DNA of 51,298 bases from an uncultured Bacteroidales bacterium (GCA_902762385.1 CACWNQ010000024.1:1-51298), one strand, 5' to 3'; counted from the first letter of the stretch, positions 31,710 through 43,427 are shown. Program-made: numbers and translations. The notes: generated by a model from the letters alone, not told the origin.

Positions 31710-32349
31710 TCAAAGAGAGGCCAGTGAGTCGCTGTGCAGGGCAAAGGCCTCGGCAGCCAGGCAGCGGCTCTCAATGCCGCGAAACTTCTCCATTGTGGTG
31801 TGCCAGCCGTCGTAAAGCTCTTTCATGCCTTGGCTCACATGGCAGTTGCACGCCTCGTGTTTGCGTTCAAGCACAGCCTCTATGTTTACCCAGTGTGTAG
31901 GGTGGAACATTTGCGTTTGCTCGCCAGTCATCACCTCGAAGTAGTAGAGCTTGAATCTGCGTCCAAGTCGGCGCCATGCGTCAAGCACTAGTGTGCCACA
32001 CACGGCATGGTCGCGGTGAGCATCGATGGGCCAGTGAGTGAGCACCACGTCGGGATTCTCACGGTCGATGAGTTCGCGCATATCCTTATATCTTTCAAGG
32101 TTTACCTCGGTGTTGCCGTCAATCTGGTTCATGAATATGTGTCGTGCACCAGTGATTTCGCAGGCTTTCTCGCTCTCCACCACACGTATGGCGGCTGACT
32201 CGTCGTGGCTTTTGCCTGCAATGCCAGCCTCGCCTCGGGTTAGATACACGCACACCACCTCGTGCCCAGCATCGGCGAGCAGGCACATGGTGCCACCGCA
32301 ACCCGTAAGCTGCCATGCCAGTTGTCTTTATCATTTCCCGTCGGTTCAT
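31710..32349 (-). pseudogene. PIG-L/LmbE deacetylase broken by a deletion
   Basis: The first 16 codons (MNRREMIKTTGMAAYG), a typical Tat-like start for this family, are in a different frame from the rest. After the break the sequence continues CGGTMCLLADAGHEVV and then LTRGEAG, the segment that normally follows the metal-binding AHPDD motif. So about 20-25 codons holding AHPDD are missing and the frame is shifted at about 32300. The later motif HWPIDAHRDH is intact, as is the end of the protein. The family removes acetyl groups from sugar amides with zinc; without the first motif the product should be inactive. A start inside the second frame would also lack it. Confidence 0.8.
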
Positions 32350-32388
32350 GATTTGAAAAAGTTTTTTATGGAGTATTCATTTTGATTC

Positions 32389-33336
32389 TTACAGTAGCCA
32401 GCGCTTCACAAGAGGAAACCGTTGTGCCAGAGGTCCCGCGACCAAATAGGCGATGGGCAGAGTTACAGCGAGTATTGCGGTATATTCAACATATGGACCA
32501 TGGGCGGCAATGTTGATGCCAGTGAAGTGTCGCAATGCTCTCTCTCCATAGTCAATCATCACAAAATGAAGCAAGTAGACCACAACACTCATGTTTCTCA
32601 ACGTTACCGACCACGATGGCAGCTTGGTGCATCGCAAGTTGTAAAGTAAAGCACCGAGAAGAACGAGGAAACACATAACCGCGATGTATGCCACCAAATC
32701 GTTTTTAACTGCACATGTTGCGACAAATGCCACAATCGACAGCCATAACCAGAGCTGGTTGTTTAATTTACTCAACTTGCCAGCAAGCCATGGAATAAAC
32801 CACACGCACACCTCCATATAGAAAAAGAAGCGAAAGCATAAAAAGTTGCTGTCTAATATTCCCTTCTTAACGCGTATTCCAATGAAATCGTTGATAAGCT
32901 CCAGATGGGCAAGGTCGTAATAAATGCCTACAAGACAAACAAGTATAAATGGGACTATTTTGCCTAAGTAGCGATGGAGAAAATATATTATTGTGGTTCC
33001 GTAGATGAGCGACATAATGAAATATCCGCCGCGGCAACCACCATAGAGTAGCAGTTTTGGTACAAGATACAAAGTCCAATCATCAGGGTAGCGTGTTATA
33101 TGGCGATGCAACCAAAAAGGCAATAACACCACCGACCATCCCAATATAAGAAATAGCAGTCGCTTCACATAGTGCTTAAGTTGGCCCAATGATTTTTCGT
33201 CCCAGCGTATACGACTCCAAAAAAGCAACGATGAGAAGATGACAAACATTGGCAAACTGACATCACTCACATGCCGCCACCAATAGACATAATCTCCCCT
33301 CCCACTAGCCTGCAAATGGAAGGTAACGATAAGCAA
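32389..33336 (-). CDS. Acyltransferase-3-like integral membrane protein, start codon probably lost
   Basis: A multi-spanning protein of the acyltransferase-3/OatA type, with ten or so helices and the start LIVTFHLQ containing the conserved early His. The only usual start codon in frame is TTG at 33336, which cuts the family N-terminus. The frame stays open for 20 codons further upstream (to 33396) and encodes SYFKYFDIFKFASC, exactly the expected beginning of the first helix, but no ATG, GTG or TTG is there before an in-frame TAA at 33397. Either an ATT/ATC start is used or the start codon was lost. Such proteins acylate surface sugars; the target is unknown. Confidence 0.7.
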   Translation of the reverse strand: MLIVTFHLQASGRGDYVYWWRHVSDVSLPMFVIFSSLLFWSRIRWDEKSLGQLKHYVKRLLFLILGWSVVLLPFWLHRHITRYPDDWTLYLVPKLLLYGGCRGGYFIMSLIYGTTIIYFLHRYLGKIVPFILVCLVGIYYDLAHLELINDFIGIRVKKGILDSNFLCFRFFFYMEVCVWFIPWLAGKLSKLNNQLWLWLSIVAFVATCAVKNDLVAYIAVMCFLVLLGALLYNLRCTKLPSWSVTLRNMSVVVYLLHFVMIDYGERALRHFTGINIAAHGPYVEYTAILAVTLPIAYLVAGPLAQRFPLVKRWLL

Positions 33337-33478
33337 GCAAGAGGCAAACTTGAAAATGTCGAAATATTTGAAATAACTTTTGATGATGTTAAATTTTTAA
33401 TCAAGTTCTGAAGTAAAAAACTGAGTATTTAGCATTGCACTACAAAATTATGAAAAAAATTTCAGTATTTCCTTCTTT

Positions 33479-33490
33479 GCAAACGTTTTC
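33479..33490. promoter_or_regulatory. LacI-type operator-like site upstream of the starch operon
   Basis: GCAAACGTTTTC differs by one base from the perfect palindrome GCAAACGTTTGC at 24970. It is 38 bases upstream of the -7 box at 33528. Confidence 0.5.
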
Positions 33491-33527
33491 ACAGTTTTTT
33501 TCCATTTATTAATATTATTATTAATAT

Positions 33528-33535
33528 TAATTTTG
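33528..33535 (+). promoter_or_regulatory. -7 box of the starch operon
   Basis: TAATTTTG in an AT-rich stretch 53 bases before the malQ ATG; the -33 box is not clear, consistent with need for an activator or derepression. Confidence 0.45.
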
Positions 33536-33588
33536 GTTTTATTATTAATTTTACTCATTGGAAAAAACTAATATAAATATATGTCACT

Positions 33589-36270
33589 ATGAAACTTATT
33601 TTTAATTTAGATTATCAAACTATCTTTGGCGAGGAAGTAGTGCTGCACATCAACGACAGCAAACTCGACTTCCTTGATGCAACCCACAAGATGACCACAA
33701 CCGATGGCCATCGCTGGGCTTGCGAGGTGTCTTATCCTGGAGTTAGTGGTCGTCACATCGACTACTACTACAGTGTGAACCGTGGTGATGAAGAGATGCG
33801 CCATGAGTGGCAAACGGTGCCTCATCGCCTGGTTTTCTCTTGCGCTAAAGCCAAGTGCTACACAATCTATGATCACTGGCTCGACCTGCCCGAGGACAGC
33901 TACCTATACAGCAGCGCATTTACCGACTGCCTTGCTGAGCGTCAAGAGCGCAAACTCGCAAGCACAGGATTTGGCAAGACTGCCATCATCAATGTGCGTG
34001 CACCACAGCTCGCTGGAAACCAACGCCTGGTGCTGTGTGGCGAGGGTCCTGCACTGGGTGACTGGAGCGCTAAGCGTGGTCTTGAGATGACTGAGGTCAC
34101 TCATAACCAGTGGGCAATCAAGCTCAACACATCCAAGCTTGCCAGCAACCGCATCGTCTTTAAGTTTGTCGCTCTCGATGACAAGGATGGTGTGTGCTGG
34201 GAAGAGTGCGACAACCGCAGCATTGAGTTCCCCGAACTCGCCACAGGCGAAGTGGTAAGCTACGAACTGCCTCAAGCCACATTCCCACTTCCTGCATGGC
34301 GTATTGCCGGTACTGTGATTCCCATATTCTCACTTCGCAGCGAACAGAGTTGTGGTGTGGGCGACTTTGGCGACCTCAAGAAGATGATTGACTGGATGGA
34401 GAAGACAGGCCAGCGTGCCCTTCAGGTGCTTCCCATCAACGATACTACAATCACCAAGACTTGGACCGACAGCTATCCCTACAACAGCATCTCGATTTAT
34501 GCGTTGCACCCCATGTATGTCGACATCAAGCAGCTTCCTGCCCTCAAGGACGTGGAAAAGATGAAAAACTACCTTACCTTGGGTAAAGAACTCAACAAGT
34601 TGCCACAGATTGACTACGAGCGCGTCAACAAGCTTAAACTTGACTACCTGCGCGATGTTTGGGCTCAAGAAGGCGAGAAGATTGTCAAGGGTAACGATTA
34701 CAAGAAATTCTATAACGATAACAAGCGTTGGCTCGTGCCTTATGCCGCATTCTGCGTGTTACGCGATAAGTTTGGTACTGCCAACTTCAAGGAGTGGCCC
34801 AACCATCGCCAGTTTACTCCATCGCTTAAGAAGAGCATTGAGGACGCCACCAGCACTATGGGTAAGGAGGCTGCATTCTGGATGTTTGTTCAGTTTGAAC
34901 TCAGCAAGCAGATGAAGGCTGCTCACGAGTATGCCCGTAGCAAGCACGTGATTTTGAAGGGCGACATACCCATCGGCATCAGCCCCAATGGTTGCGACGC
35001 ATGGGTAGAGCCAAACTACTTCAACATGAATGGTCAGGCAGGTGCTCCACCCGATGCTTTCAGCGCCGATGGTCAGAACTGGGGCTTCCCCACCTACAAC
35101 TGGGACGAGATGCTCGCCGACGGTTGCCAGTGGTGGGTTCGCCGCTTCCAGAATATGAGTGAATATTTCGACGCTTATCGCATTGACCACGTGCTTGGTT
35201 TCTTCCGCATTTGGGAGATTCCTATCAGCTCGGTTCAGGGTCTGCTGGGTCAGTTCTCACCAGCACTCGGTATGAGCCGCGAGGAGGTTGAGGGCTACGG
35301 CTTGAAATGGCAGGAGGATTTCTTCACTAAGCCATTCATCGCCGACTGGATTATCGACCGTGTGTTTGGTCCTCACGCTCAGCGTGTGCGCGACACTTTC
35401 TTGCAGCACAGTCATGACGATATTTGGATTATGCGTCCCGAGTTTGACACTCAGCGCAAGATTGAGGCGGCATTTGCCGGCAAGACCACCGATGACGACA
35501 AGTGGGTTCGTGACGGTTTGTACTCGCTCATCAACAATGTGCTCTTCGTGCGTGACCGCAAGGATCCTAACAAGTTCCATCCACGCATCACTGCACAGCT
35601 GGCACTCATCTACGAGGCTTTGTGGGACAGCGACAAGGATGCCTTCAACCGCTTGTATAACGACTACTACTATCGTCGCAACAACCGATTCTGGTATCAC
35701 GAGGCAATGAAGAAGTTGCCACGCCTGGTTCAGGCCACACGCATGCTCGTGTGCGCCGAGGACCTCGGTATGGTTCCCGATTGCGTGCCTTGGGTTATGA
35801 ATGAACTCAAGATTCTGAGTCTTGAGATTCAGTCGATGCCTAAGGATAATACACTCAAGTTTGGCCATCTGCAGAGCAATCCTTACCGCTCGGTGAGCAC
35901 CATCAGTACCCACGACATGAGCACATTGCGCCAATGGTGGGATGAAGACTGGCAGCTCTCGCAGGAGTACTACAACGAGGTTATGTGGAAGACTGGTCCA
36001 GCGCCTCATCCATTGCCAGGATGGCTGGCACGCGACATTGTGGCCCAGCACCTCTACAGCCCATCGATGCTTTGTTTAATCAGTCTGCAAGACTGGTTGT
36101 CGATTGACGAGGATCTTCGTCTGCCCGATGCCGATGCCGAGCGCATCAATGTGCCTGCCAATCCACGCCACTACTGGCGCTATCGCATGCACATGACCAT
36201 CGAGGACCTGATGAATAACTCGGAATTTAATGCTAAAATTAAGCAGCTCATTGCTCAAAGCTATCGTTAA
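33589..36270 (+). CDS. malQ: 4-alpha-glucanotransferase with two CBM20 domains
   Basis: An 893-residue GH77 enzyme. Two N-terminal CBM20-like domains (about 1-120 and 130-235, the second with GEGPALGDWSAKRGLEM) precede the GH77 barrel (about 245-890). The nucleophile region YRIDHVLGFF carries Asp533, the acid is Glu724 in CAEDLGM, and the third acid is Asp776 in THDMSTLRQW. It moves alpha-1,4-glucan chains between maltodextrins. No signal peptide, so cytoplasmic. It is the first gene of the starch operon, followed after 77 bases by GH97. The length and CBM20 pair are as expected for the Bacteroidetes/plant-DPE2-like group. Confidence 0.92.
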   Translation: MKLIFNLDYQTIFGEEVVLHINDSKLDFLDATHKMTTTDGHRWACEVSYPGVSGRHIDYYYSVNRGDEEMRHEWQTVPHRLVFSCAKAKCYTIYDHWLDLPEDSYLYSSAFTDCLAERQERKLASTGFGKTAIINVRAPQLAGNQRLVLCGEGPALGDWSAKRGLEMTEVTHNQWAIKLNTSKLASNRIVFKFVALDDKDGVCWEECDNRSIEFPELATGEVVSYELPQATFPLPAWRIAGTVIPIFSLRSEQSCGVGDFGDLKKMIDWMEKTGQRALQVLPINDTTITKTWTDSYPYNSISIYALHPMYVDIKQLPALKDVEKMKNYLTLGKELNKLPQIDYERVNKLKLDYLRDVWAQEGEKIVKGNDYKKFYNDNKRWLVPYAAFCVLRDKFGTANFKEWPNHRQFTPSLKKSIEDATSTMGKEAAFWMFVQFELSKQMKAAHEYARSKHVILKGDIPIGISPNGCDAWVEPNYFNMNGQAGAPPDAFSADGQNWGFPTYNWDEMLADGCQWWVRRFQNMSEYFDAYRIDHVLGFFRIWEIPISSVQGLLGQFSPALGMSREEVEGYGLKWQEDFFTKPFIADWIIDRVFGPHAQRVRDTFLQHSHDDIWIMRPEFDTQRKIEAAFAGKTTDDDKWVRDGLYSLINNVLFVRDRKDPNKFHPRITAQLALIYEALWDSDKDAFNRLYNDYYYRRNNRFWYHEAMKKLPRLVQATRMLVCAEDLGMVPDCVPWVMNELKILSLEIQSMPKDNTLKFGHLQSNPYRSVSTISTHDMSTLRQWWDEDWQLSQEYYNEVMWKTGPAPHPLPGWLARDIVAQHLYSPSMLCLISLQDWLSIDEDLRLPDADAERINVPANPRHYWRYRMHMTIEDLMNNSEFNAKIKQLIAQSYR

Positions 36271-36280
36271 TTTTTAACCA

Positions 36281-36324
36281 AGAGGTTCTAGACATTCTAG
36301 ATTACTAGAGTTTCTAGAACCTCT
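36281..36324 (+). other. Intercistronic hairpin between malQ and the GH97 gene
   Basis: AGAGGTTCTAGA (36281-36292) and TCTAGAACCTCT (36313-36324) are perfect arms; the loop contains CTAGATTACTAG, which can extend the stem. No T-run follows. It may shape mRNA decay between the two genes instead of ending transcription. Confidence 0.55.
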
Positions 36325-36326
36325 AA

Positions 36327-38552
<2,226 letters not shown>

Positions 38553-38577
38553 GAAAGAAGATAAAAAGATTATTGAT

Positions 38578-40548
38578 ATGAAAAAGATATTATTAACAGT
38601 AATCATCGCATTAACTATGGCAACAGCAGGTGCTCGCGACTATAATTTCAACGAGATGACCTATACTCCCAAGGCCACTACGTTCTTCCTGAACACCAAC
38701 GATGACGCGCAGGCCGTAACCGTGCGCATCTATGATGCTGGCAAGGACGGCAACATGCTCAAGAAGATTGACCTTAAGCGCGTAAAGGGAAGCAAAGACG
38801 AGTGGACCGGCAAAGTGAAGGGCGACCTCAAGGGCAAGTTCTATACTTTTGACGTGAAATATAATGGTCAATATATGGGCGAGAATCCAGGCATCTTTGC
38901 CAAGGCAGTGGGTGTGAACGGTCGCCGTGGTGCCATCATTGACTTGGCCGAGACCAACCCTGCAGAATGGGGACAAGATGTGCGCCCTGCAATAAATCTC
39001 AAAGACCATGTCATCTATGAGATGCATCATCGCGATTTCTCGATTGCCCGCAACATCAATCTCGACCCAAAGATTACCGTTAAGCGCGTGAGCACCGAAT
39101 ATCCAGGCAAATTCTTGGCTCTCACCGAGCCCTGGGCTATCGGTCATCTCACCGACCTGGGTGTGAACGCTGTGCATGTGTTGCCTTCCTATGACTACGC
39201 GTCAATCGATGAGACTAAGCTTGACCAGAATCGTTACAATTGGGGGTATGACCCATTGAACTATAACGTTCCTGAGGGTGGATACTCGACTGACCCCTAT
39301 GATCCCACTGCCCGCAACCGCGAGTTCAAGCAGATGGTGCAGGCGTTACACAAAGCTGGCATCCGCGTGATTCTTGATGTAGTGTATAACCACACCTACA
39401 GCATTGACGATGGAAATTTCCAAAAGACTTGCCCAGGTACTTTCTATCGCAAGAATGCCGATGGCTCTTGGAGTAATGGTAGTGGCTGTGGTAACGAGAC
39501 TGCCAGTGATCAGGAAATCATGCGTCAATACATGCTTGCGAGTGTGAAATACTGGATTGACGAGTATCACATCGATGGTTTCCGCTTCGACCTCATGGGT
39601 GTGCATGACATCGAGACTATGAACAAGATTGCCGACATGGTGCACAGCATCGATCCCACTATGCTCGTCTATGGCGAGGGATGGAGCGCTGGCTCTTGTG
39701 CCTATCCTGGCGACAAACTTGCCATGAAGGCCAACGTGAAGCAGATGCCGGGTATTGCTGCCTTCAGCGATGACATTCGCGATGCGCTGCGTGGACCATG
39801 GGACGGCGATGACAAAGCAGCGTTCCTTGGTGGTTTACCTGGATTTGAAGAGAGCCTGAAATTTGGTATTGTGGGAGCAATACAGCATCCACAAGTTAAC
39901 TACTCAAAGGTGAACTACAGCAAGGAGCCATTTGCCCTCGAGCCAACTCAGATGATTTCTTATGTGAGCTGCCACGACGATATGTGCCTCGTCGACCGCT
40001 TGCGCGCCAGTGTGCCGGGAGTAAAGGGCAATGACAAGGAACTTGTTAAGCTCGACCTGCTTGCGCAGACTGCAGTGTTCACATCGCAAGGCATTCCTTT
40101 CATGCTCAGTGGCGAGGAACTGCTGCGCGACAAGAAGGGTGTTCACAACAGCTTCGAGAGCCCCGACAGCATTAATCGCCTTGACTGGAATGGTCGCATC
40201 AAGCACCCCGAGGTGTTTAATTATTACAAGGGCCTCATCTCTTTGCGCAAGCATCATGAGGGATTTCGCTTGGGCAGTGCCGACCTAGTGCGCAAGCACT
40301 TGAAGTTCCTGCCTGGAGGTGATTGCCTGGTGGTTTATCGTCTCAAGGACTTGAAGCAGGTGGGCGACACTTGGAACAATATCATTGTGATTCTCAATGC
40401 AAACAATGTTAAGAAAACGGTGAAGTTACCTAAGTCGACCTACACCATAGTGGGTGACGGTGATATGATTAACGAGAATGGTCTCTACACTATCACCACC
40501 AACGAGATTATCGTTCCTTCTCGCTCGGCAATTATCATGCACGACTAA
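38578..40548 (+). CDS. pulA: Type I pullulanase (GH13)
   Basis: A 656-residue secreted enzyme with a signal peptide (1-19, ending TAGA). The N-terminal part contains a CBM48-type domain. The pullulanase signature YNWGYDPLNYNVPEGGYS is present, and the GH13 regions are DVVYNHT, GFRFDLM (nucleophile Asp338), YGEGWSAG (Glu367) and SCHDDM (Asp467). It cuts alpha-1,6 branches of starch or pullulan. It begins 25 bases after the GH97 stop, in the same operon. The signal peptide suggests a periplasmic or surface site. Confidence 0.92.
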   Translation: MKKILLTVIIALTMATAGARDYNFNEMTYTPKATTFFLNTNDDAQAVTVRIYDAGKDGNMLKKIDLKRVKGSKDEWTGKVKGDLKGKFYTFDVKYNGQYMGENPGIFAKAVGVNGRRGAIIDLAETNPAEWGQDVRPAINLKDHVIYEMHHRDFSIARNINLDPKITVKRVSTEYPGKFLALTEPWAIGHLTDLGVNAVHVLPSYDYASIDETKLDQNRYNWGYDPLNYNVPEGGYSTDPYDPTARNREFKQMVQALHKAGIRVILDVVYNHTYSIDDGNFQKTCPGTFYRKNADGSWSNGSGCGNETASDQEIMRQYMLASVKYWIDEYHIDGFRFDLMGVHDIETMNKIADMVHSIDPTMLVYGEGWSAGSCAYPGDKLAMKANVKQMPGIAAFSDDIRDALRGPWDGDDKAAFLGGLPGFEESLKFGIVGAIQHPQVNYSKVNYSKEPFALEPTQMISYVSCHDDMCLVDRLRASVPGVKGNDKELVKLDLLAQTAVFTSQGIPFMLSGEELLRDKKGVHNSFESPDSINRLDWNGRIKHPEVFNYYKGLISLRKHHEGFRLGSADLVRKHLKFLPGGDCLVVYRLKDLKQVGDTWNNIIVILNANNVKKTVKLPKSTYTIVGDGDMINENGLYTITTNEIIVPSRSAIIMHD

Positions 40549-40589
40549 ACAGTTCACAGTTTATAGTTAATAGTTCATAATTTTTATAT

Positions 40590-42500
40590 ATGAAAAAGAT
40601 ACTATTAATAGCTTTAGCAACATTATGGGTAGCAGGTGCTTGGGCTGCTCCCAAGATGCCTGCTTTTAGGGTTAACCGCATCGAGCCTACCAACTGGTTT
40701 GTGGGCATGAAGAACCCTTCGGTGCAGCTCATGGTGTATGGGGAGAATATCCGTAATGCTGAGGTGAAGACCGACTATGCCGGAGTGAAAATCGACTCGG
40801 TGGTGCGTCTTGATAGTCCAAACTATCTGCTCGTTTACCTCAACATTGCAGGAGCTCAGCCAGGCACCATGAAAATTGATTTCACTATTGGCAAGTTGAC
40901 AATGCAGGTGAAATATGATCTCAAGGCTCGCGAGATGAGCGGTGACCGTCGCATGGGATTCACCAATGCCGACGTGCTCTACATGCTCATGCCCGACCGT
41001 TTTGCCAACGGCAATCCTGCCAACGACCGCGTCAAGGGCATGCGCAGCCAGGTGTGCGACCGCAACAAGCCTAGCTATCGCCATGGCGGTGACCTGGAGG
41101 GAATTCGTCAGCATCTTGACTATCTCACTGACCTAGGAGTGACAGCATTGTGGTTTACTCCTGTGCTTGAGAATGACTCGCCTGAGAGTCCGTGGAACGA
41201 TACCTATCACGGTTATGCCACCACCAACTACTATCGCGTTGACCCACGTTTCGGCACCAACGACGATTATCGCCGCCTTGTTGACGAAGCTCACAGCAAG
41301 GGCCTGAAGGTTGTAATGGACATGATTTTCAACCACTGTGGCTTTGAGCATCCTTGGGTTGCAGATATGCCCAGCAACGACTGGTTCAACACTCACGAGT
41401 GGCTCAAGGAGTCGAATGGCACAAGCGATACTCGCGGTACCAACTTCTTGCGCACTAGCTACAAGCTCGCTCCCGTGCTCGACCCTTACGCAAGCAAGGT
41501 GGATAAGAAGGAGACTGTTGAGGGTTGGTTTGTATCTACTATGCCCGACCTCAACCAGAACAATCCTCATGTGATGAACTATCTCATTCAGAACAGCATC
41601 TGGTGGATTGAGACAGTGGGCATCGATGGCATTCGCATGGATACCTATCCCTATGCCTTTGCTGGTCCTATGGCGCGCTGGATGAAGACCATCGACGAGG
41701 AATATCCCAACTTCAACGTGGTGGGGGAAACTTGGTTTGAAGAGCCTCCTTACACTGCTGCTTGGCAGCGCGACAGCAAAATTGCCAAGGAGAACAGCTA
41801 CCTCAAGACCGTGATGGACTTCTCGTTCTATGCTTGCATGGATTCGGCACGCATTGAGCAGACCGACGGCCAGTGGCGAGGCTTCAATCGCGTTTACAAT
41901 AGTTTGGTATTTGACTATCTCTATCCCAACCCAAGTAGCGTGATGGCCTTCATCGAGAACCACGACACCGATCGCTATCTCAAGGACGGCAAGGACGACC
42001 TCACACTCAAGCAGGCACTTGCGCTGTTGCTCACCATCAACCGTATTCCGCAGCTCTACTACGGCACCGAGGTGCTGATGAATGGCACTAAACGCATTAC
42101 AGATGGCAATGTGCGCAAGGACTTCCCAGGAGGTTTCCCAGGTGACACGCATAACGCTTTCACCGAGCAAGGACGCAGCAAGGAGGAAAATGATATGTAC
42201 AACTGGCTACGTGCTTTGCTCCATTGGCGCAAGGGCGCAGGCAATGATGTGATTACCAAGGGTAAGCAGACTCAGTTCCTGCCCCACAACGGCATCTATG
42301 TGGTGGCTCGCCAATTTGAGGGCAAGACCGTGATGACCATTGTCAATGGCACCAACGAGAACGCCACAATGCCCGTCAAGCGCTACGCCGAAATCATCGG
42401 CAACGCCTTGACAGCCCGCGACATCCCCACCAGCAACCACGTCAGCCTCGTGAGCGACATCACCCTCACCCCACGACAGACACTAATCCTTGAGTTCTAA
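40590..42500 (+). CDS. GH13 neopullulanase/alpha-amylase (SusA-like)
   Basis: A 636-residue secreted GH13 enzyme with a signal peptide (1-19, GAWA). An N-terminal cyclomaltodextrinase-type beta domain (about 22-120) leads to the barrel. The catalytic residues are Asp351 (GIRMDTY), Glu380 (VGETWFEE) and Asp459 (IENHDTDR). It hydrolyses starch and maltodextrins, as SusA does. The C-terminus LTPRQTLILEF recurs, with a different synonymous codon set, in the chimeric fragment at 43656-43844. Last gene of the operon, 41 bases after pullulanase and followed by a terminator. Confidence 0.9.
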   Translation: MKKILLIALATLWVAGAWAAPKMPAFRVNRIEPTNWFVGMKNPSVQLMVYGENIRNAEVKTDYAGVKIDSVVRLDSPNYLLVYLNIAGAQPGTMKIDFTIGKLTMQVKYDLKAREMSGDRRMGFTNADVLYMLMPDRFANGNPANDRVKGMRSQVCDRNKPSYRHGGDLEGIRQHLDYLTDLGVTALWFTPVLENDSPESPWNDTYHGYATTNYYRVDPRFGTNDDYRRLVDEAHSKGLKVVMDMIFNHCGFEHPWVADMPSNDWFNTHEWLKESNGTSDTRGTNFLRTSYKLAPVLDPYASKVDKKETVEGWFVSTMPDLNQNNPHVMNYLIQNSIWWIETVGIDGIRMDTYPYAFAGPMARWMKTIDEEYPNFNVVGETWFEEPPYTAAWQRDSKIAKENSYLKTVMDFSFYACMDSARIEQTDGQWRGFNRVYNSLVFDYLYPNPSSVMAFIENHDTDRYLKDGKDDLTLKQALALLLTINRIPQLYYGTEVLMNGTKRITDGNVRKDFPGGFPGDTHNAFTEQGRSKEENDMYNWLRALLHWRKGAGNDVITKGKQTQFLPHNGIYVVARQFEGKTVMTIVNGTNENATMPVKRYAEIIGNALTARDIPTSNHVSLVSDITLTPRQTLILEF

Positions 42501-42530
42501 AAGAAAAGATTATTAACTAATAATCTATAT

Positions 42531-42571
42531 TATTAGGGTGCGTTAAATTATAGACACACCCTAATATTTTT
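42531..42571 (+). terminator. Terminator of the starch operon
   Basis: TATTAGGGTG (42531-42540) and CACCCTAATA (42557-42566) arms followed by TTTTT, 30 bases after the SusA-like stop. Confidence 0.85.
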
Positions 42572-42660
42572 CTATCAATATTGGTGGATGGTTTGGAAGA
42601 TAGCACAAATGAATTCTAAATGGCCTTATCCTCAAAACACTAACCTTAAGCTATAAGTTC

Positions 42661-43257
42661 TCAATTGGTAAGGTCTCGAGTTTCATTAAGAGACCTAATA
42701 ACTTTAGCAGGCACACCAGCAACTACGCTATTACTAGGCACATCTTTTATTACTACGGCATTAGCGCCAATTAGAACATTATTACCAATTGTGATACCAC
42801 CGATAACTTTTGCACCACAACAAATTTCAACGTTGTCGCCTATAACTGGTGCCTGCAGATCATGGGAAAAGCCTATAGTAACTTGCTGATATATTTTGCA
42901 GTTTTTACCTATTTTCTCAGCTGAAATAATTGTGGCAATACCATGTTGTATCAACAATCCTCCGCCAATGTCATTGGTTGAGATTTCAAGGTTACGCTTT
43001 CCTCTCAACCACCAGCATGAGATAACTTTTAAGAGTTTAAGGCGCTTATATAAAATAGTCCTGTATTCTGGAATACATCCTAATAGATAAGAGAATCCCC
43101 ATATATTACACGGAACTCTTTTCCATTTTGTCCATTGACACAAATCAGCATTGATTAACGTTCTATTTCTTTTGGGGATAATGTGGATAATTACCCAATA
43201 AATCAGTGCTAATGGGAATGTAAGAATTCCATAAAGTTTATTTAATTTTGCTCTCAT
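42661..43257 (-). CDS. Hexapeptide-repeat serine acetyltransferase-like protein
   Basis: The start is set at 43257 (MRAKLNKLYGILTF), giving 198 residues. The frame is open to 43401, but that part translates the hairpin element at 43308-43427 and is not believed. An N-terminal hydrophobic/basic segment is followed by left-handed beta-helix repeats (ISAEKIGKNCKIYQQVTIGF, VIGDNVEICCGAKVIGGITI, GNNVLIGANAVVIKDVP) and the typical end VVAGVPAKVIRSL. The family O- or N-acetylates serine or sugars. The N-terminus with membrane-like helix suggests a surface-polysaccharide acetyltransferase more than a cysteine-biosynthesis CysE. Confidence 0.75.
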   Translation of the reverse strand: MRAKLNKLYGILTFPLALIYWVIIHIIPKRNRTLINADLCQWTKWKRVPCNIWGFSYLLGCIPEYRTILYKRLKLLKVISCWWLRGKRNLEISTNDIGGGLLIQHGIATIISAEKIGKNCKIYQQVTIGFSHDLQAPVIGDNVEICCGAKVIGGITIGNNVLIGANAVVIKDVPSNSVVAGVPAKVIRSLNETRDLTN

Positions 43258-43307
43258 AGTTTTTAGGGGGGTATACAACAAAAGCGTGAGCTGACTTTGC
43301 CACACCT

Positions 43308-43427
43308 TCGTTGGAGGTCTTAGGAAACCTTGAAGTGCAGATGTACATAAGCAGCCCACGCATATAGCGCAGAAACCGCTTTGCAAACCTTCGCACTTCA
43401 TCTTGAAAAGTTCCTAAGTTTCCAACG
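43308..43427 (-). repeat. 120-base structured inverted-repeat element
   Basis: Three paired blocks form a long stem: TCGTTGG with CCAACGA, CTTAGGAA with TTCCTAAG, and TGAAGTGC with GCACTTCA. The arms are 43308-43338 and 43393-43427, and the loop (43339-43392) is GC-richer, with GCGCTATATGCGTGGGCTGC inside. It lies directly upstream of the acetyltransferase gene. The blocks pair while the sequence between them differs, as expected for a selected structure (RNA leader, or MITE-like mobile element). I recall similar sequences elsewhere in Bacteroidales but cannot name them. Confidence 0.6.

Noticed and set aside
41133-42170. 345-codon frame antisense to the SusA-like gene, and similar ones at 35257-36051 and 37743-38606
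   Set aside because: Shadows of well-identified enzymes; no signal, domain or start context.
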